Below are positions 26,333 through 34,172 of a stretch of DNA of 64,000 nt, in pieces (the first letter of the stretch is position 1; each line of letters opens with the position of its first letter). Location: contig JAZKDW010000018.1 in NCBI GenBank assembly GCA_040387375.1, forward strand, positions 124,001 to 188,000. Direction: 5' to 3'. The translations under genes and the position numbers were made by a program. The DNA is from JAZKDW01 sp040387375 (lineage in GTDB: Bacteria; Pseudomonadota; Gammaproteobacteria; Burkholderiales; Burkholderiaceae_D). The notes beneath the pieces were generated by a model that did not search any database, was not told the DNA's origin, and saw only the letters and a program-made list of their open reading frames with translations.

Positions 26333-26809
26333 TCAGGTTTTTATTGGAATGACAAACAGGGTTTGCTGCATGATGGCGCACAATTTTTCAACGCCGTTGT
26401 TCACTGTAAATATTTCGGCGCTGGCGACCACCAGGGTCTTGCCGGACTTTACTACCTTGCCGCGGCCTATCAATGCGCTGCCGATTCCTGGCGCGACAAT
26501 ATTGATCTTGTATTCGGCCGTCACACATTCGTGGGTGGGCATCAGCAAGGTATTGGCCGCATAACCGCCGGCAGAATCGGCCACCGTGCCGATCACGCCG
26601 CCATGGAAAAAGCCATGCTGCTGGGTGACTGCCGCACTCATCGGCACCATGATTTCACTCTCTCCCGGAACCCCCAAGGTCAGGCGGGCACCCCATGCTG
26701 CCAGGGCGCCCTGCAGCCGGAAACTGTGCTGCGCCAGCGCGAGGACTTCGCCGGAAATGTCGGATGTTCGATCAGGTGCGTTCATTCCGGAGTAATCCAT
26801 GTTTGGCAT
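26333..26809 (-). CDS. PaaI-family thioesterase
   Basis: Up to 158 residues of hotdog thioesterase. 'HGFFHGGVIGTVADSAGGYAANTLL' is the PaaI signature with the catalytic Asp after HGGVI, and 'VTAEYKINIVAPG' follows. Such enzymes hydrolyse acyl-CoAs that would otherwise trap CoA. The start is uncertain: ATGs at 26809, 26800 and 26785 are all possible and none has a strong ribosome site. It is the first gene after the operator palindrome at 26837-26852, so it heads the LiuR-controlled run. Confidence 0.85.
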   Translation of the reverse strand: MPNMDYSGMNAPDRTSDISGEVLALAQHSFRLQGALAAWGARLTLGVPGESEIMVPMSAAVTQQHGFFHGGVIGTVADSAGGYAANTLLMPTHECVTAEYKINIVAPGIGSALIGRGKVVKSGKTLVVASAEIFTVNNGVEKLCAIMQQTLFVIPIKT

Positions 26810-26836
26810 TGCGAGTGAAAATGATACCCTTAATTG

Positions 26837-26852
26837 ACGTTTACGTAAACGT
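26837..26852. promoter_or_regulatory. LiuR operator palindrome (site 1)
   Basis: ACGTTTACGTAAACGT is a perfect 16-bp palindrome lying between the 3' end of liuR and the thioesterase-isovaleryl-CoA dehydrogenase run. The form (ACGT-type inverted repeat with A/T-rich arms) matches the known LiuR box described for proteobacterial leucine regulons. It is 28 bp before the first candidate start, where a repressor could block transcription. Confidence 0.85.
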
Positions 26853-26888
26853 AAAGTAAATCACCTTCAGGATCTTTGGGGAATTTCT

Positions 26889-27332
26889 TCACGGCGCCTT
26901 TTTAGCCCGGCTTGCCGCCGCCTTTTTGGCAGCAGGCCCGGCTTTTTCCGACTTGCTGTTTTCCAGCATGCGCTTGCACTGCGTTTCGTGCGCTGAAATC
27001 TCGGCAAGCGTCACTTCCAGGTCTTCGCGCTGCTGCTCGAGGGTTTCGCGGTGTTGCGCCAGCACGACCAGGAAGCGGTTGAGCTGCGCGACTGAATCCT
27101 TCGGCGACTCATACATCGCCACCAGTCCCTTGATTTCCGACAGCGTCAGGCCGAGCCGCTTGCCGCGCAAGGTCAGCTTGAGGCGGATACGCTCGCGCGC
27201 CGAATAAACGCGCGTGCGGCCGCCGACGCCTTCCCGTTTGGGGCTGATCAAACCCTGATCTTCATAAAAACGAATCGCGCGCGGCGTGATATCAAATTCC
27301 TGCGCCAGTTCGGTGATGGTATAAGTCGGCAT
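26889..27332 (-). CDS. liuR: MerR-family regulator of leucine/isovalerate use
   Basis: 147 residues. N-terminal MerR winged helix 'YTITELAQEFDITPRAIRFYEDQGLISPKREGVGGRTRVY' (residues 3-42), then the dimer coiled coil, and a Lys/Ala-rich tail 'AAKKAAASRAKKAP'. No Cys ligand set for metals, so it is a MerR of the ligand-binding or repressor kind. It flanks a liu operon and is bracketed by two ACGT palindromes, the LiuR arrangement. Sequence identity was not computed. The basic tail is unlike many relatives and may aid DNA binding. Confidence 0.9.
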   Translation of the reverse strand: MPTYTITELAQEFDITPRAIRFYEDQGLISPKREGVGGRTRVYSARERIRLKLTLRGKRLGLTLSEIKGLVAMYESPKDSVAQLNRFLVVLAQHRETLEQQREDLEVTLAEISAHETQCKRMLENSKSEKAGPAAKKAAASRAKKAP

Positions 27333-27391
27333 AGTGGGTGCTGAACAGCGATTGGGGTTTTTGATTAGAATGGATGACTGTTGTTTTACAG

Positions 27392-27407
27392 TTTACGTTA
27401 ACGTCAA
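27392..27407. promoter_or_regulatory. LiuR operator-like palindrome (site 2)
   Basis: TTTACGTTAACGTCAA, with a perfect ACGTTAACGT core at 27395-27404, lies in the region between liuR (minus, starts 27332) and the metallo-hydrolase gene at 27477 (plus). It is 60 bp before liuR and 70 bp before the hydrolase, so LiuR could autoregulate and also act on the divergent gene. Confidence 0.8.
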
Positions 27408-27476
27408 TCATATTGTAGGCGCGACTTGGCCAAATGTGAACCCGAAAATTTGCAGCAGCATTCACTGAAACGCGCG

Positions 27477-28553
27477 ATGAATTCACTTGAATCCCAACTC
27501 GATTATCCGTTCGGCGACACCTTGCCTGGCACCGCCGCCCTGATCGAAGCCGCGCCGGGCCTGTTCTGGCTGCGCATGGTATTGCCCTTCGCGCTGAACC
27601 ATATCAACCTGTGGCTGCTGGAGGATGAGATCGACACCGACGCCGGCCGGGTGCGCGGCTGGACGGTGATCGATTGCGGCATCGCCGATGACCTGACCCG
27701 CGCCACCTGGGAAACCATCTTTGCCAGCCGATTGCGCGGCCTGCCGATCGTGCGGGTACTGGTCACGCATTGTCATCCTGATCATGTCGGACTGGCTGAC
27801 TGGCTTTGCCGGCGCTGGAAAGCGCCCTTGACCATGACGACCGGCGAGTATGGGTTTGCCCGCATGATGTCGGCCGCGCTGCCCGGCACCGACGGCACGT
27901 CGATGCTGCCGCACTTTCAGCGCCATGGGCTGGTCGACCAGGACATCCTGGAACAACTGCAGCTGCGCAAAGGCACTTTCCGCTCGCTGGTGCCGGAGGT
28001 GCCGGAGGCTTACATCCGCCTGCAGGATCAGCAGCTGGTCAGGATCGGCGCGCACGACTGGCGCATCATTACCGGCTTCGGCCATGCGCCGGAACATGCG
28101 GCGCTGTACTGTGCGGCGTTGAAAGTGCTGATTTCCGGCGACATGGTATTGCCGCGCATCTCGACCAATGTATCGGTATTCGCGGTGGAACCCGAAGCCA
28201 ACCCGGTCCAGCAATACCTGGATTCATTGCTGAAGTTCAGCGATCTGCCCGCCGACACGCTGGTTCTGCCCTCGCATGGAAGACCGTTTCGCGGCCTGCA
28301 TGTGCGCATCGCCCAATTGTTCGATCATCACGCGGCGCAGCTGGCTTGCGTTACCGAGGCGTGCACCGGCCTGCAATCGGCGGCCGACATCGTTCCAGTC
28401 ATGTTTCCGCGCGCGCTAGATGCGCATCAAATCACTTTTGCAATGGGCGAGGCGCTGGCGCATTTGCACAAGCTCTGGTTCGATGGGGTGCTGCGGCGCG
28501 AGTCGGGAGCCGATGGCATTGTCCGCTTCGAACGCATTGAACCAGGGGCTTGA
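27477..28553 (+). CDS. Metallo-beta-lactamase-fold hydrolase (LACTB2-like)
   Basis: 358 residues from ATG at 27477 (MNSLESQLDYPFG). The zinc motif THCHPDH is at residues 98-104, followed by 'GFGHAPEHAALYC' and 'ISGDMVLPRISTNVSVF', the usual MBL ligands. 'LVLPSHGRPFRGLHVRIAQL' and a C-terminal helical domain resemble LACTB2-type/beta-CASP-less hydrolases. Substrate unknown. It is transcribed away from liuR, sharing the control region that holds operator site 2, so it may belong to the leu regulon. It ends 1 bp before the convergent receiver gene. Confidence 0.88.
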   Translation: MNSLESQLDYPFGDTLPGTAALIEAAPGLFWLRMVLPFALNHINLWLLEDEIDTDAGRVRGWTVIDCGIADDLTRATWETIFASRLRGLPIVRVLVTHCHPDHVGLADWLCRRWKAPLTMTTGEYGFARMMSAALPGTDGTSMLPHFQRHGLVDQDILEQLQLRKGTFRSLVPEVPEAYIRLQDQQLVRIGAHDWRIITGFGHAPEHAALYCAALKVLISGDMVLPRISTNVSVFAVEPEANPVQQYLDSLLKFSDLPADTLVLPSHGRPFRGLHVRIAQLFDHHAAQLACVTEACTGLQSAADIVPVMFPRALDAHQITFAMGEALAHLHKLWFDGVLRRESGADGIVRFERIEPGA

Positions 28554-29024
28554 TCAATAGGCTGCGTGCTGGTCGGCCACGAATTTGAGCAAGGTATCGG
28601 CACCGATCGGCTTGACCATATGATGATCAAACCCGGCCGCAATGGCGCGGCTGCGGTCGTTCGACATGCCGTATCCGGTCAATGCCGCCAGGATGACCTT
28701 GCGGCCGGTTGCGGCCTGGCGCAACGCCGGCGCCAGCTGGTAACCATCCATCCCCGGCAGCCCGATGTCCGACAGGATCAGGTGCGGCTTGAATTCGGTG
28801 GCTTGCGCAAGGCCTTCGATGCCGTTGGCGGCGGTTCGTACGTCATACCCGAAAAGTTGCAGCAAATCGCACATGGAGCCGCTTGCATCGGCATTGTCGT
28901 CGATTAAAAGTATTCGGAAATCCTGGTTTGCCGGTGACGCAGCAGTATTGATATCTACTCCCATTTTATGTCGCGAAACTCCTGCCAAGTCGACGAAAAT
29001 TTCAATCTGTTCATTTTCCGACAT
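28554..29024 (-). CDS. Stand-alone receiver domain protein
   Basis: About 156 residues if it starts at MSENEQIEIF (29024); an earlier TTG reading to 29060 is also open and neither start has a strong ribosome site. One CheY-like receiver: acidic 'IDD' near 41-43, phospho-acceptor Asp 86 in 'SDIGLPGMDG', Thr 115, Lys 138 in 'MVKPIG'. There is no output domain. It would act by protein contact or as a phosphate sink for the kinase next door (29108-29887). Gene order suggests a shared circuit. Confidence 0.85.
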   Translation of the reverse strand: MSENEQIEIFVDLAGVSRHKMGVDINTAASPANQDFRILLIDDNADASGSMCDLLQLFGYDVRTAANGIEGLAQATEFKPHLILSDIGLPGMDGYQLAPALRQAATGRKVILAALTGYGMSNDRSRAIAAGFDHHMVKPIGADTLLKFVADQHAAY

Positions 29025-29107
29025 TATTATAGATTGAGAGAGACCAGCAGCAGAAGTCAATTATTTCCCACTTCTTCACACACTGGAAGCAGCTCTGCCC
29101 GTGAAAA

Positions 29108-29887
29108 TCATGGCGTTGCCAAGGGCAAGGCGATGGTGATCGAGGTGCCGCATGGATTGTTTACCTGGACGCTGGCCGTGCCGCCGAGGAAAATCGCTCG
29201 TTCCTGCAGTGCACGCAACCCGTAGCTGGCCGGCGCGTTTATGCATTCCGGTGCGATGCCTATGCCATTGTCACGCACGGTCAGCGCGACCCGGTCTTCA
29301 TCGACATCCAGTATTACCTCAACTTCGGTGGCTCTTGCGTGCTTGCGCACATTGTTCAGGGCTTCCTGCAACATGCGATAAATGGTGAGTTCAAGCCGGT
29401 TACTGATAAAAACATCGTCATCCGGCAAACTCCGCCTGCAAAGGATGCCGGATTTTTCACTAAAAGCATCAAGGTGCTCATTGATCGCCGCCTTGATGCC
29501 GAACAGGTCGAGCATCGCCGGACGCAAATCAGCCTGGATTCTGCGCGTCAGGGCCGCCATGGACCCAACCAGGATCCGCATCCGTTGCATGCGGTCGCCC
29601 CATTGCGCATCGTCGGGATAGAGTGCACATGCGGCTTCCAGATGCAGACTGAGAGATGTCAATGATGCACCCATCTCATCGTGAAGTTCCTTGGCGATTG
29701 TGCGCTTTTCTTCTTCATGCACCGCTTCCTGATAATTCGCAAGCTTGCGCAAGCCGGCGGTACGATTGATCACGCTTTCTTCCATTTGCACCGCGCGCGC
29801 CTCGATAGCAACCCTTGTCTGCCTTCTTTTCGCAATGCCGCTCTTGATCATGAGCAGCATCAGCATGGCCTTGATGAATTTCAACAT
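29108..29887 (-). CDS. NarX-type sensor histidine kinase (no input domain)
   Basis: 259 residues. A hydrophobic/basic N-terminus ('MLKFIKAMLMLLMIKSG') may be one short anchor. The HisKA_3 dimerisation box 'EEEKRTIAKELHDEMGASLTSLSLHLEAA' has the phospho-His at 69. HATPase_c motifs: N-box 'EALNNVRKHARATEVEV', 'DNGIGI', and 'GLRALQERAIFLGGTA'. No PAS, HAMP or sensory loop is seen, so input must come from a partner. HisKA_3 kinases pair with NarL/LuxR-type regulators; the one at 32101-32736 is the nearest candidate. Confidence 0.9.
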   Translation of the reverse strand: MLKFIKAMLMLLMIKSGIAKRRQTRVAIEARAVQMEESVINRTAGLRKLANYQEAVHEEEKRTIAKELHDEMGASLTSLSLHLEAACALYPDDAQWGDRMQRMRILVGSMAALTRRIQADLRPAMLDLFGIKAAINEHLDAFSEKSGILCRRSLPDDDVFISNRLELTIYRMLQEALNNVRKHARATEVEVILDVDEDRVALTVRDNGIGIAPECINAPASYGLRALQERAIFLGGTASVQVNNPCGTSITIALPLATP

Positions 29888-29983
29888 GAATGGAACCGCT
29901 TTATTACTGCTTTTCGGGTAGCGAGCAGGGCAGCAGGGGGCTGCGCCCCGACGTGCCGCCTGGCGCCAGGCATCGGCGGTGGC

Positions 29984-30460
29984 TCAATGCGCTTGTGCAC
30001 CGACACTCAGTCGGGTCAACAAGGTGTGCAACTGGGAAAATTCGGCGGTCTTGTCGAAAAAGTATTGAACGCCATACTGCTCGCAGATACGCCGGTAGGT
30101 TTTGCTGACGTGGTTGCTGAAGACGATTTTCACTGCTTTCGATTCGATCGGCCTGGCGGCGAGTGTACGCAGCAGGTTGATGCCGTTACCTTGCTTTAAC
30201 TGTATGTCGAGAATGAGGACGTCGTAGGAATTCGCATTGAGCAAGTCCAACGCATCACTTTCGGTCTCTGCCACACCCGCGAGTTCCAGACCCGGGATGC
30301 CCGCCAAATTTTCCTTGATCACTTCGCTGATGATTCTGGAGTCCTCCACCAGCAATACACGCATGGCCGAACTATCGCTTTCATCCACCGACGGTCTGCT
30401 GTGCCTGCCGCCATCCAGATGGCTGTTGCGACTATTCTGCATGTTCTGATAATTTTTCAT
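29984..30460 (-). CDS. Stand-alone response-regulator receiver protein
   Basis: 158 residues from ATG at 30460 (MKNYQNMQNS), with CGGA about 5 nt upstream. A Ser/Asn-rich N-tail of ~32 residues precedes one receiver domain: 'LLVEDSRII', phospho-acceptor Asp 85 in 'LILDIQLKQG', Lys 137 in 'YFFDKTAEF'. No output domain. Its resemblance to PilH-like single-receiver proteins is only general. It lies between the kinase gene and a DUF2383 stress gene, all on the minus strand. Confidence 0.85.
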   Translation of the reverse strand: MKNYQNMQNSRNSHLDGGRHSRPSVDESDSSAMRVLLVEDSRIISEVIKENLAGIPGLELAGVAETESDALDLLNANSYDVLILDIQLKQGNGINLLRTLAARPIESKAVKIVFSNHVSKTYRRICEQYGVQYFFDKTAEFSQLHTLLTRLSVGAQAH

Positions 30461-30573
30461 GTAAATCCGGGTTTGGCGATGCATCCGCGGCAGACAGGAT
30501 GCAGCCAGATCAATCGACGCTGCGTGTGGCTGGCTGCCGAACGCCGCGCCTGTACCACTACAGCAGCTGCCAC

Positions 30574-31026
30574 TCAAGCCTTATTGGCATATTGGTCGCG
30601 CAAACTCTTGACCATATCGTGATTTTTCAACACGCCCTGGTACTGACGCTCAACCACATTGCGTATTTCCGGCGGCAAGTCTTTGTCGAGCGCATTACGG
30701 TAGCTGCTTACGGCAACATCTTCGCCACGCTCGCACTCATTCAGAATCGCTTCATCGTCCTTGCCGAGGACTGCGCTTTTAATATCAACCCACCTGCGAT
30801 GAAGCGCCGCGCTGACGCTACTGGTCGTCTCGGGATTGCCACCCCTTGCGCGCACCAGGGTTTGCAATTCTTCGGCGGCCTGCGCACATTTTTGGGCACG
30901 GTCGGTAAAGATGCTCTTGAGTTTTGCATCGCTTGCATCGTCAGCGCAGGTACGAAAGCCTTCCTGGCCGTCCTTGCAGGTCTCAATCAGGTCGTTCAAA
31001 GTTGAAATTACATCGTCGTTATCCAT
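30574..31026 (-). CDS. DUF2383 (PA2169-type) four-helix-bundle protein
   Basis: 150 residues, all alpha-helical and charged, with the DUF2383 pattern 'VISTLNDLIETCKDGQEGFRTCADDASDAKLKSIFTDRAQKCAQAAEELQ' and a later 'RWVDIKSAVLGKDDEAILNECERGEDVAVSSYRNALDKDLP'. The family has a ferritin-like four-helix fold and is found in stress-regulated genes; biochemistry is unknown. AGGATAG precedes the ATG at 31026. It sits with CsbD-like and regulatory genes, suggesting a common stress response. Confidence 0.88.
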   Translation of the reverse strand: MDNDDVISTLNDLIETCKDGQEGFRTCADDASDAKLKSIFTDRAQKCAQAAEELQTLVRARGGNPETTSSVSAALHRRWVDIKSAVLGKDDEAILNECERGEDVAVSSYRNALDKDLPPEIRNVVERQYQGVLKNHDMVKSLRDQYANKA

Positions 31027-31082
31027 GTTCTATCCTTGAGTAAAATGGTTTACAGCCTTGCCACAGGCCAGAAATTGCGGTC

Positions 31083-31484
31083 TCAACCCAGGTTGGATGC
31101 CGTCCCATGCTGCTCGAAATAGCTGCGCGCCTTACGCAAGGGCCGTTGTGCAACACGAGGCCTGTCAGTTGTCGCAACAGATGGCACAGCGGGATCTGTG
31201 CGGCCTTGCTTATGCTTTTCATGCAAAAATGCGCGAAGAACAAAACCTGTAATGCTTCCGAATACAAGGGCAACGGCACCGCGCTGGTTGGATGACCCGG
31301 AGATACGGGCTGTTCGTCCCGCGCCAATAGAGGCCGTTTGCGATTGACGCTTGCTGTCGCGTTTTGTGTAACCCGCCGTATGCAAAGGCTCGCCCCTGTA
31401 TGCGGATCGTGCACTCAATGCCAGTAAATCCTTATTCATCCTTTTTGTGCTTCCCACTTTCAGCTCCTTCAACTTGACTGACAT
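31083..31484 (-). CDS. Small basic protein with one hydrophobic segment
   Basis: 133 residues from ATG at 31484, with AAGG 8 nt upstream. Basic and Ser/Arg-rich, with one possible transmembrane segment ('GAVALVFGSITGFVLRAFL', about residues 71-89) and long charged tails on both sides. No family recognised. It lies between DUF2383 and the CsbD-like gene, 56 and 26 bp away, and could be co-transcribed with them. A functional call would be a guess. Confidence 0.5.
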   Translation of the reverse strand: MSVKLKELKVGSTKRMNKDLLALSARSAYRGEPLHTAGYTKRDSKRQSQTASIGAGRTARISGSSNQRGAVALVFGSITGFVLRAFLHEKHKQGRTDPAVPSVATTDRPRVAQRPLRKARSYFEQHGTASNLG

Positions 31485-31510
31485 TTCTGTTGCCTTGCAT
31501 TCCGCGCTCG

Positions 31511-31744
31511 TTATGGCTGGGACAACTGCGCTGGTAGCGGGCGGTTCTCAGGCTTGTTATCCTGTTGTTTTGTGCAACGCTTGATAAGTTGCTGCGCGTC
31601 ACCTATTGCATATCTGGCGCGACCGGCGATTTGTTTTTGATAACCAGCAGTCTGCAAGTTACGATTCCCGGTTATCCTTCCAACGTGTTCCCCGAGTTTG
31701 CCCATCAGGTAAATTGCACCGCCGCTCAGTTGGCATGTATTCAT
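31511..31744 (-). CDS. CsbD-like stress protein
   Basis: 77 residues. The central 'GKLGEHVGRITGNRNLQTAGYQKQIAGRARYAIGDAQQLI' fits the CsbD repeat pattern (G-K-.-.-.-.-G-.-.-T-.-.-.-.-L-.-.-.-G-.-.-.-.-.-G-.-.), but the N-terminal half of a normal CsbD is replaced by 'MNTCQLSGGAIYLM', so this is a divergent or shortened member. CsbD proteins are abundant in general stress; their action is unknown. Co-directional with the DUF2383 gene. Confidence 0.7.
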   Translation of the reverse strand: MNTCQLSGGAIYLMGKLGEHVGRITGNRNLQTAGYQKQIAGRARYAIGDAQQLIKRCTKQQDNKPENRPLPAQLSQP

Positions 31745-32100
31745 TTTTAATGCTCCTAATCGAGTACATCATCTACACAATCGGTCTTGAGCGACACGCT
31801 GGTCAGAACCTTGCTGTCCTTGATAAGAATCGTAGCATCGTAATATTTGCTTACATATAGGACAGCGCCTGATAGTCCTGTAGGAATCGATGAAGAATGG
31901 CGCCCGGCAGGCTTGTGCAGATAGAATTGGAAAAATTGTTTATCGCACTTTGCTTCGGAAAAAAACTCATCAAACGGCCTGAAACCGCTACAATCGATTC
32001 CGCAGAGCCTGCTCGTGTATGGATAACTGCAGGCTTCGCAAAACATTCAAGACAAGCGTGCGCTTTTGAATGGCTATTCAATCGGTAGCCATAAAACATT
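31745..32100. other. AT-rich divergent promoter region, no gene recognised
   Basis: About 350 bp separating the CsbD-like gene (minus) from the NarL-type regulator (plus). It is visibly less GC-rich than its flanks. Two overlapping openings of 82-96 codons exist on the minus strand but are Cys/Phe-rich with no ribosome site or family pattern. It likely holds the promoters of both divergent units. Confidence 0.45.
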
Positions 32101-32736
32101 ATGATAAAAATTCTGGTTGTCGACGATCATGCGGTAGTACGGGCAGGAGTCCAGTACTTCATTGCGGACATCCCGGGAATGGAGATTGCCGGCGAAGCGG
32201 CCACGGCGGAAGAAGCAATTCGCCTGATCCGTTCCAAGGAATGGGATATCGTCCTTCTTGATATCGCGATGCCGGACAAGAGCGGCGTGGAAGTGCTCAA
32301 GCAAATCAAGCGCGAGAAACCGGAACTGCCGGTTCTCATGCTGAGCATGCATCCGGAAAGCAGGTATGCGGTCCAGATCCTGCGCAGCGGCGCCAGCGGT
32401 TATGTGCAGAAAGAAGCGCTCGCAACCGAACTGGTCAACGCGATCCACACCATCTTGCGCGGCCACAAGTACATCAGCCCGGCAGTCGCGGAGTTGCTTA
32501 CGGCGGATCCCGCCTCGGCAGACGGGGATAAACCGCTGCACGAAACCCTGTCCGCGCGTGAATTCCAGATTTTTTTCAAGCTGGGCCAGGGTGACGGCGT
32601 CACCAAGATTGCCGATGAATTGTGCCTGAGCGTGAAAACCGTCAGCACCTATCGTTCACGCGTGCTTGAAAAAATGAACATGTCGAACAATGCTGACATC
32701 ATCTATTACGCGATCAAGCAAAATCTGATCGACTGA
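32101..32736 (+). CDS. NarL/FixJ-type LuxR response regulator
   Basis: 211 residues. Receiver domain: 'VVDDHAVVRAGV' at the N-terminus, phospho-acceptor Asp 54 in 'LLDIAMPDKSG', the switch 'LMLSMHPE', and Lys in 'YVQKEA'. C-terminal LuxR helix-turn-helix (about residues 148-190): 'LSAREFQIFFKLGQGDGVTKIADELCLSVKTVSTYRSRVLEKM'. It is the natural partner type for the HisKA_3 kinase at 29108-29887, transcribed in the opposite direction. The ATG follows the AT-rich region directly with no strong ribosome site. Confidence 0.93.
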   Translation: MIKILVVDDHAVVRAGVQYFIADIPGMEIAGEAATAEEAIRLIRSKEWDIVLLDIAMPDKSGVEVLKQIKREKPELPVLMLSMHPESRYAVQILRSGASGYVQKEALATELVNAIHTILRGHKYISPAVAELLTADPASADGDKPLHETLSAREFQIFFKLGQGDGVTKIADELCLSVKTVSTYRSRVLEKMNMSNNADIIYYAIKQNLID

Positions 32737-32989
32737 CCTGGCGGATCTTCCGCATACGGTCTTCCTGTTCCAACATCATTCGTCGCAGTCCTGCCTGATC
32801 CGGGTCACGCCTGGTTACCTCAGTGCACCCTTGCTTGTTAAATTCGCATCGCCGGATTTGGATGGCGGACTGCTTCCCGTGTCAGTGCATTCCCACAAAC
32901 GAATAGGGAAAGCGCTGATGCTGCAAATTTATACGCTGTGTAATGATCCTCTCAACAAAACGCCGCATGTAATTGCCAGGGAGAAAATC

Positions 32990-33859
32990 ATGACACAAGT
33001 ACTCAATACTTTCCGCAACGTCGCCGCCAACCCGGTTGTCAGGGCCGGCGCGGTCACCGCGCTGAAAAAGAAAGTGGACAGCAATACGGCTCAAAGCACG
33101 GCGTTATCGTCAGTGCCGGTACGTATCAATGGTTTGTACGGTCACAATCCAAAGCAGAACCAGTTGCTTGCTTCACTTCCGGCTGATGATTATGAACGTC
33201 TGTTGCCTCACCTTGAATTCATCTCGATGCCGTTCGACATGACTGTGTGTGAGATCGATACACAATTGAACCACGTGTATTTTCTAACCAGCAGCATCGT
33301 GTCGCTTCTTTATGAAACACGTAATGGTGCGTCGGCCGAGATTGCCGTTATTGGAAATGAAGGCATCGTGGGCGTGACCCTGTTCATGGGTGGTGGCGCC
33401 AGCCTTAATCGTGCCGTCGTGAAAAGCGCAGGTTACGGCTTCCGCATGAAGGCTAGTGTGTTCCTGGAAGAATTCAGCCATGGCGGCGCGCTCCAGATGC
33501 TCCTGCTGCGCTATACGCAGGCGCTGATTGCACAGATGTCGCAAACCGCCGTTTGTAACCGCCACCACAATGTGGCTCAGCAATTATGCCGCTGGATCCT
33601 GCTCAGTCTTGATCGCCTGCCATCGAATGAATTGTGCGTTTCGCAGGGCGAGATTGCCAGCATGCTGGGTGTGCGCCGCGAAAGTGTCACGGAAGCAGCA
33701 GGCAGATTGCAGGATGCGGGCTTGATCCAATACCGTCGCGGCCATATTTCCGTGATAAATCGTGCTGGCCTGGAAGCGCGTGCCTGTGAATGTTATGCCT
33801 GCGTCAAGAAGGAATACGACCGCTTGCTGGTGGTCGATAAAACCAAAGCCGCTGCCTGA
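32990..33859 (+). CDS. Crp/Fnr-family transcriptional regulator
   Basis: 289 residues from ATG at 32990, preceded by GGGAG with 6 nt spacing; an upstream in-frame opening to 32831 has no ribosome site. After a ~40-residue N-tail, a cNMP-type beta-roll ('EFISMPFDMTVCEIDTQLNHVYFLTSSIVSLLYETRNGASAEIAVIGNEGIVGVTLFMGG') is followed by a Crp winged helix ('ELCVSQGEIASMLGVRRESVTEAAGRLQDAGLIQYRRGHISVINR'). No CxxC-type Fe-S set at the N-terminus, so not a classical Fnr. The C-terminal 'ACECYACVKKEYDRLL' has three Cys; their meaning is unknown. Confidence 0.9.
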   Translation: MTQVLNTFRNVAANPVVRAGAVTALKKKVDSNTAQSTALSSVPVRINGLYGHNPKQNQLLASLPADDYERLLPHLEFISMPFDMTVCEIDTQLNHVYFLTSSIVSLLYETRNGASAEIAVIGNEGIVGVTLFMGGGASLNRAVVKSAGYGFRMKASVFLEEFSHGGALQMLLLRYTQALIAQMSQTAVCNRHHNVAQQLCRWILLSLDRLPSNELCVSQGEIASMLGVRRESVTEAAGRLQDAGLIQYRRGHISVINRAGLEARACECYACVKKEYDRLLVVDKTKAAA

Positions 33860-33874
33860 TTAACACATCTGCTT

Positions 33875-33923
33875 GCGCAGCCTCTGTCATTTCGAAGGAG
33901 GCTGCGCTGCGAGCAATCTTTTT
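33875..33923 (+). terminator. Probable Rho-independent terminator after the Crp-type gene
   Basis: A perfect 10-bp inverted repeat, GCGCAGCCTC (33875-33884) and GAGGCTGCGC (33898-33907), with a 13-nt loop, 16 bp after the stop codon. A run of T follows about 10 nt later (33918-33923), so it is not immediately adjacent; the call is moderate. The rest of the gap to 34172 shows no gene. Confidence 0.5.
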
Positions 33924-34172
33924 CCCTCCCCTGCCAGTCAACAAAACCCCGGCCTGATCTGAGCGATTCCGCTTAACTTCCAACAGTCGCGTGCGTTGAA
34001 CCTGTTTCCGTTTCCTATAGTCTGATACCGGTGTCCGGCAGTGTTTTCCGAGCGAAACCGCTGCGTAAGCTGATCCTGTATGGCATCGCCGATCTTATTC
34101 TCTATAGATCACAAGAAGTTGCTGTCACGCAGAGACTGACTGTTACGCGTCAACATGGAATAGTTGGCGGCA

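Noticed and set aside
31756..32099. Two overlapping minus-strand openings of 82-96 codons
   Set aside because: Lie in an AT-rich promoter gap, lack a ribosome site and show no family pattern.
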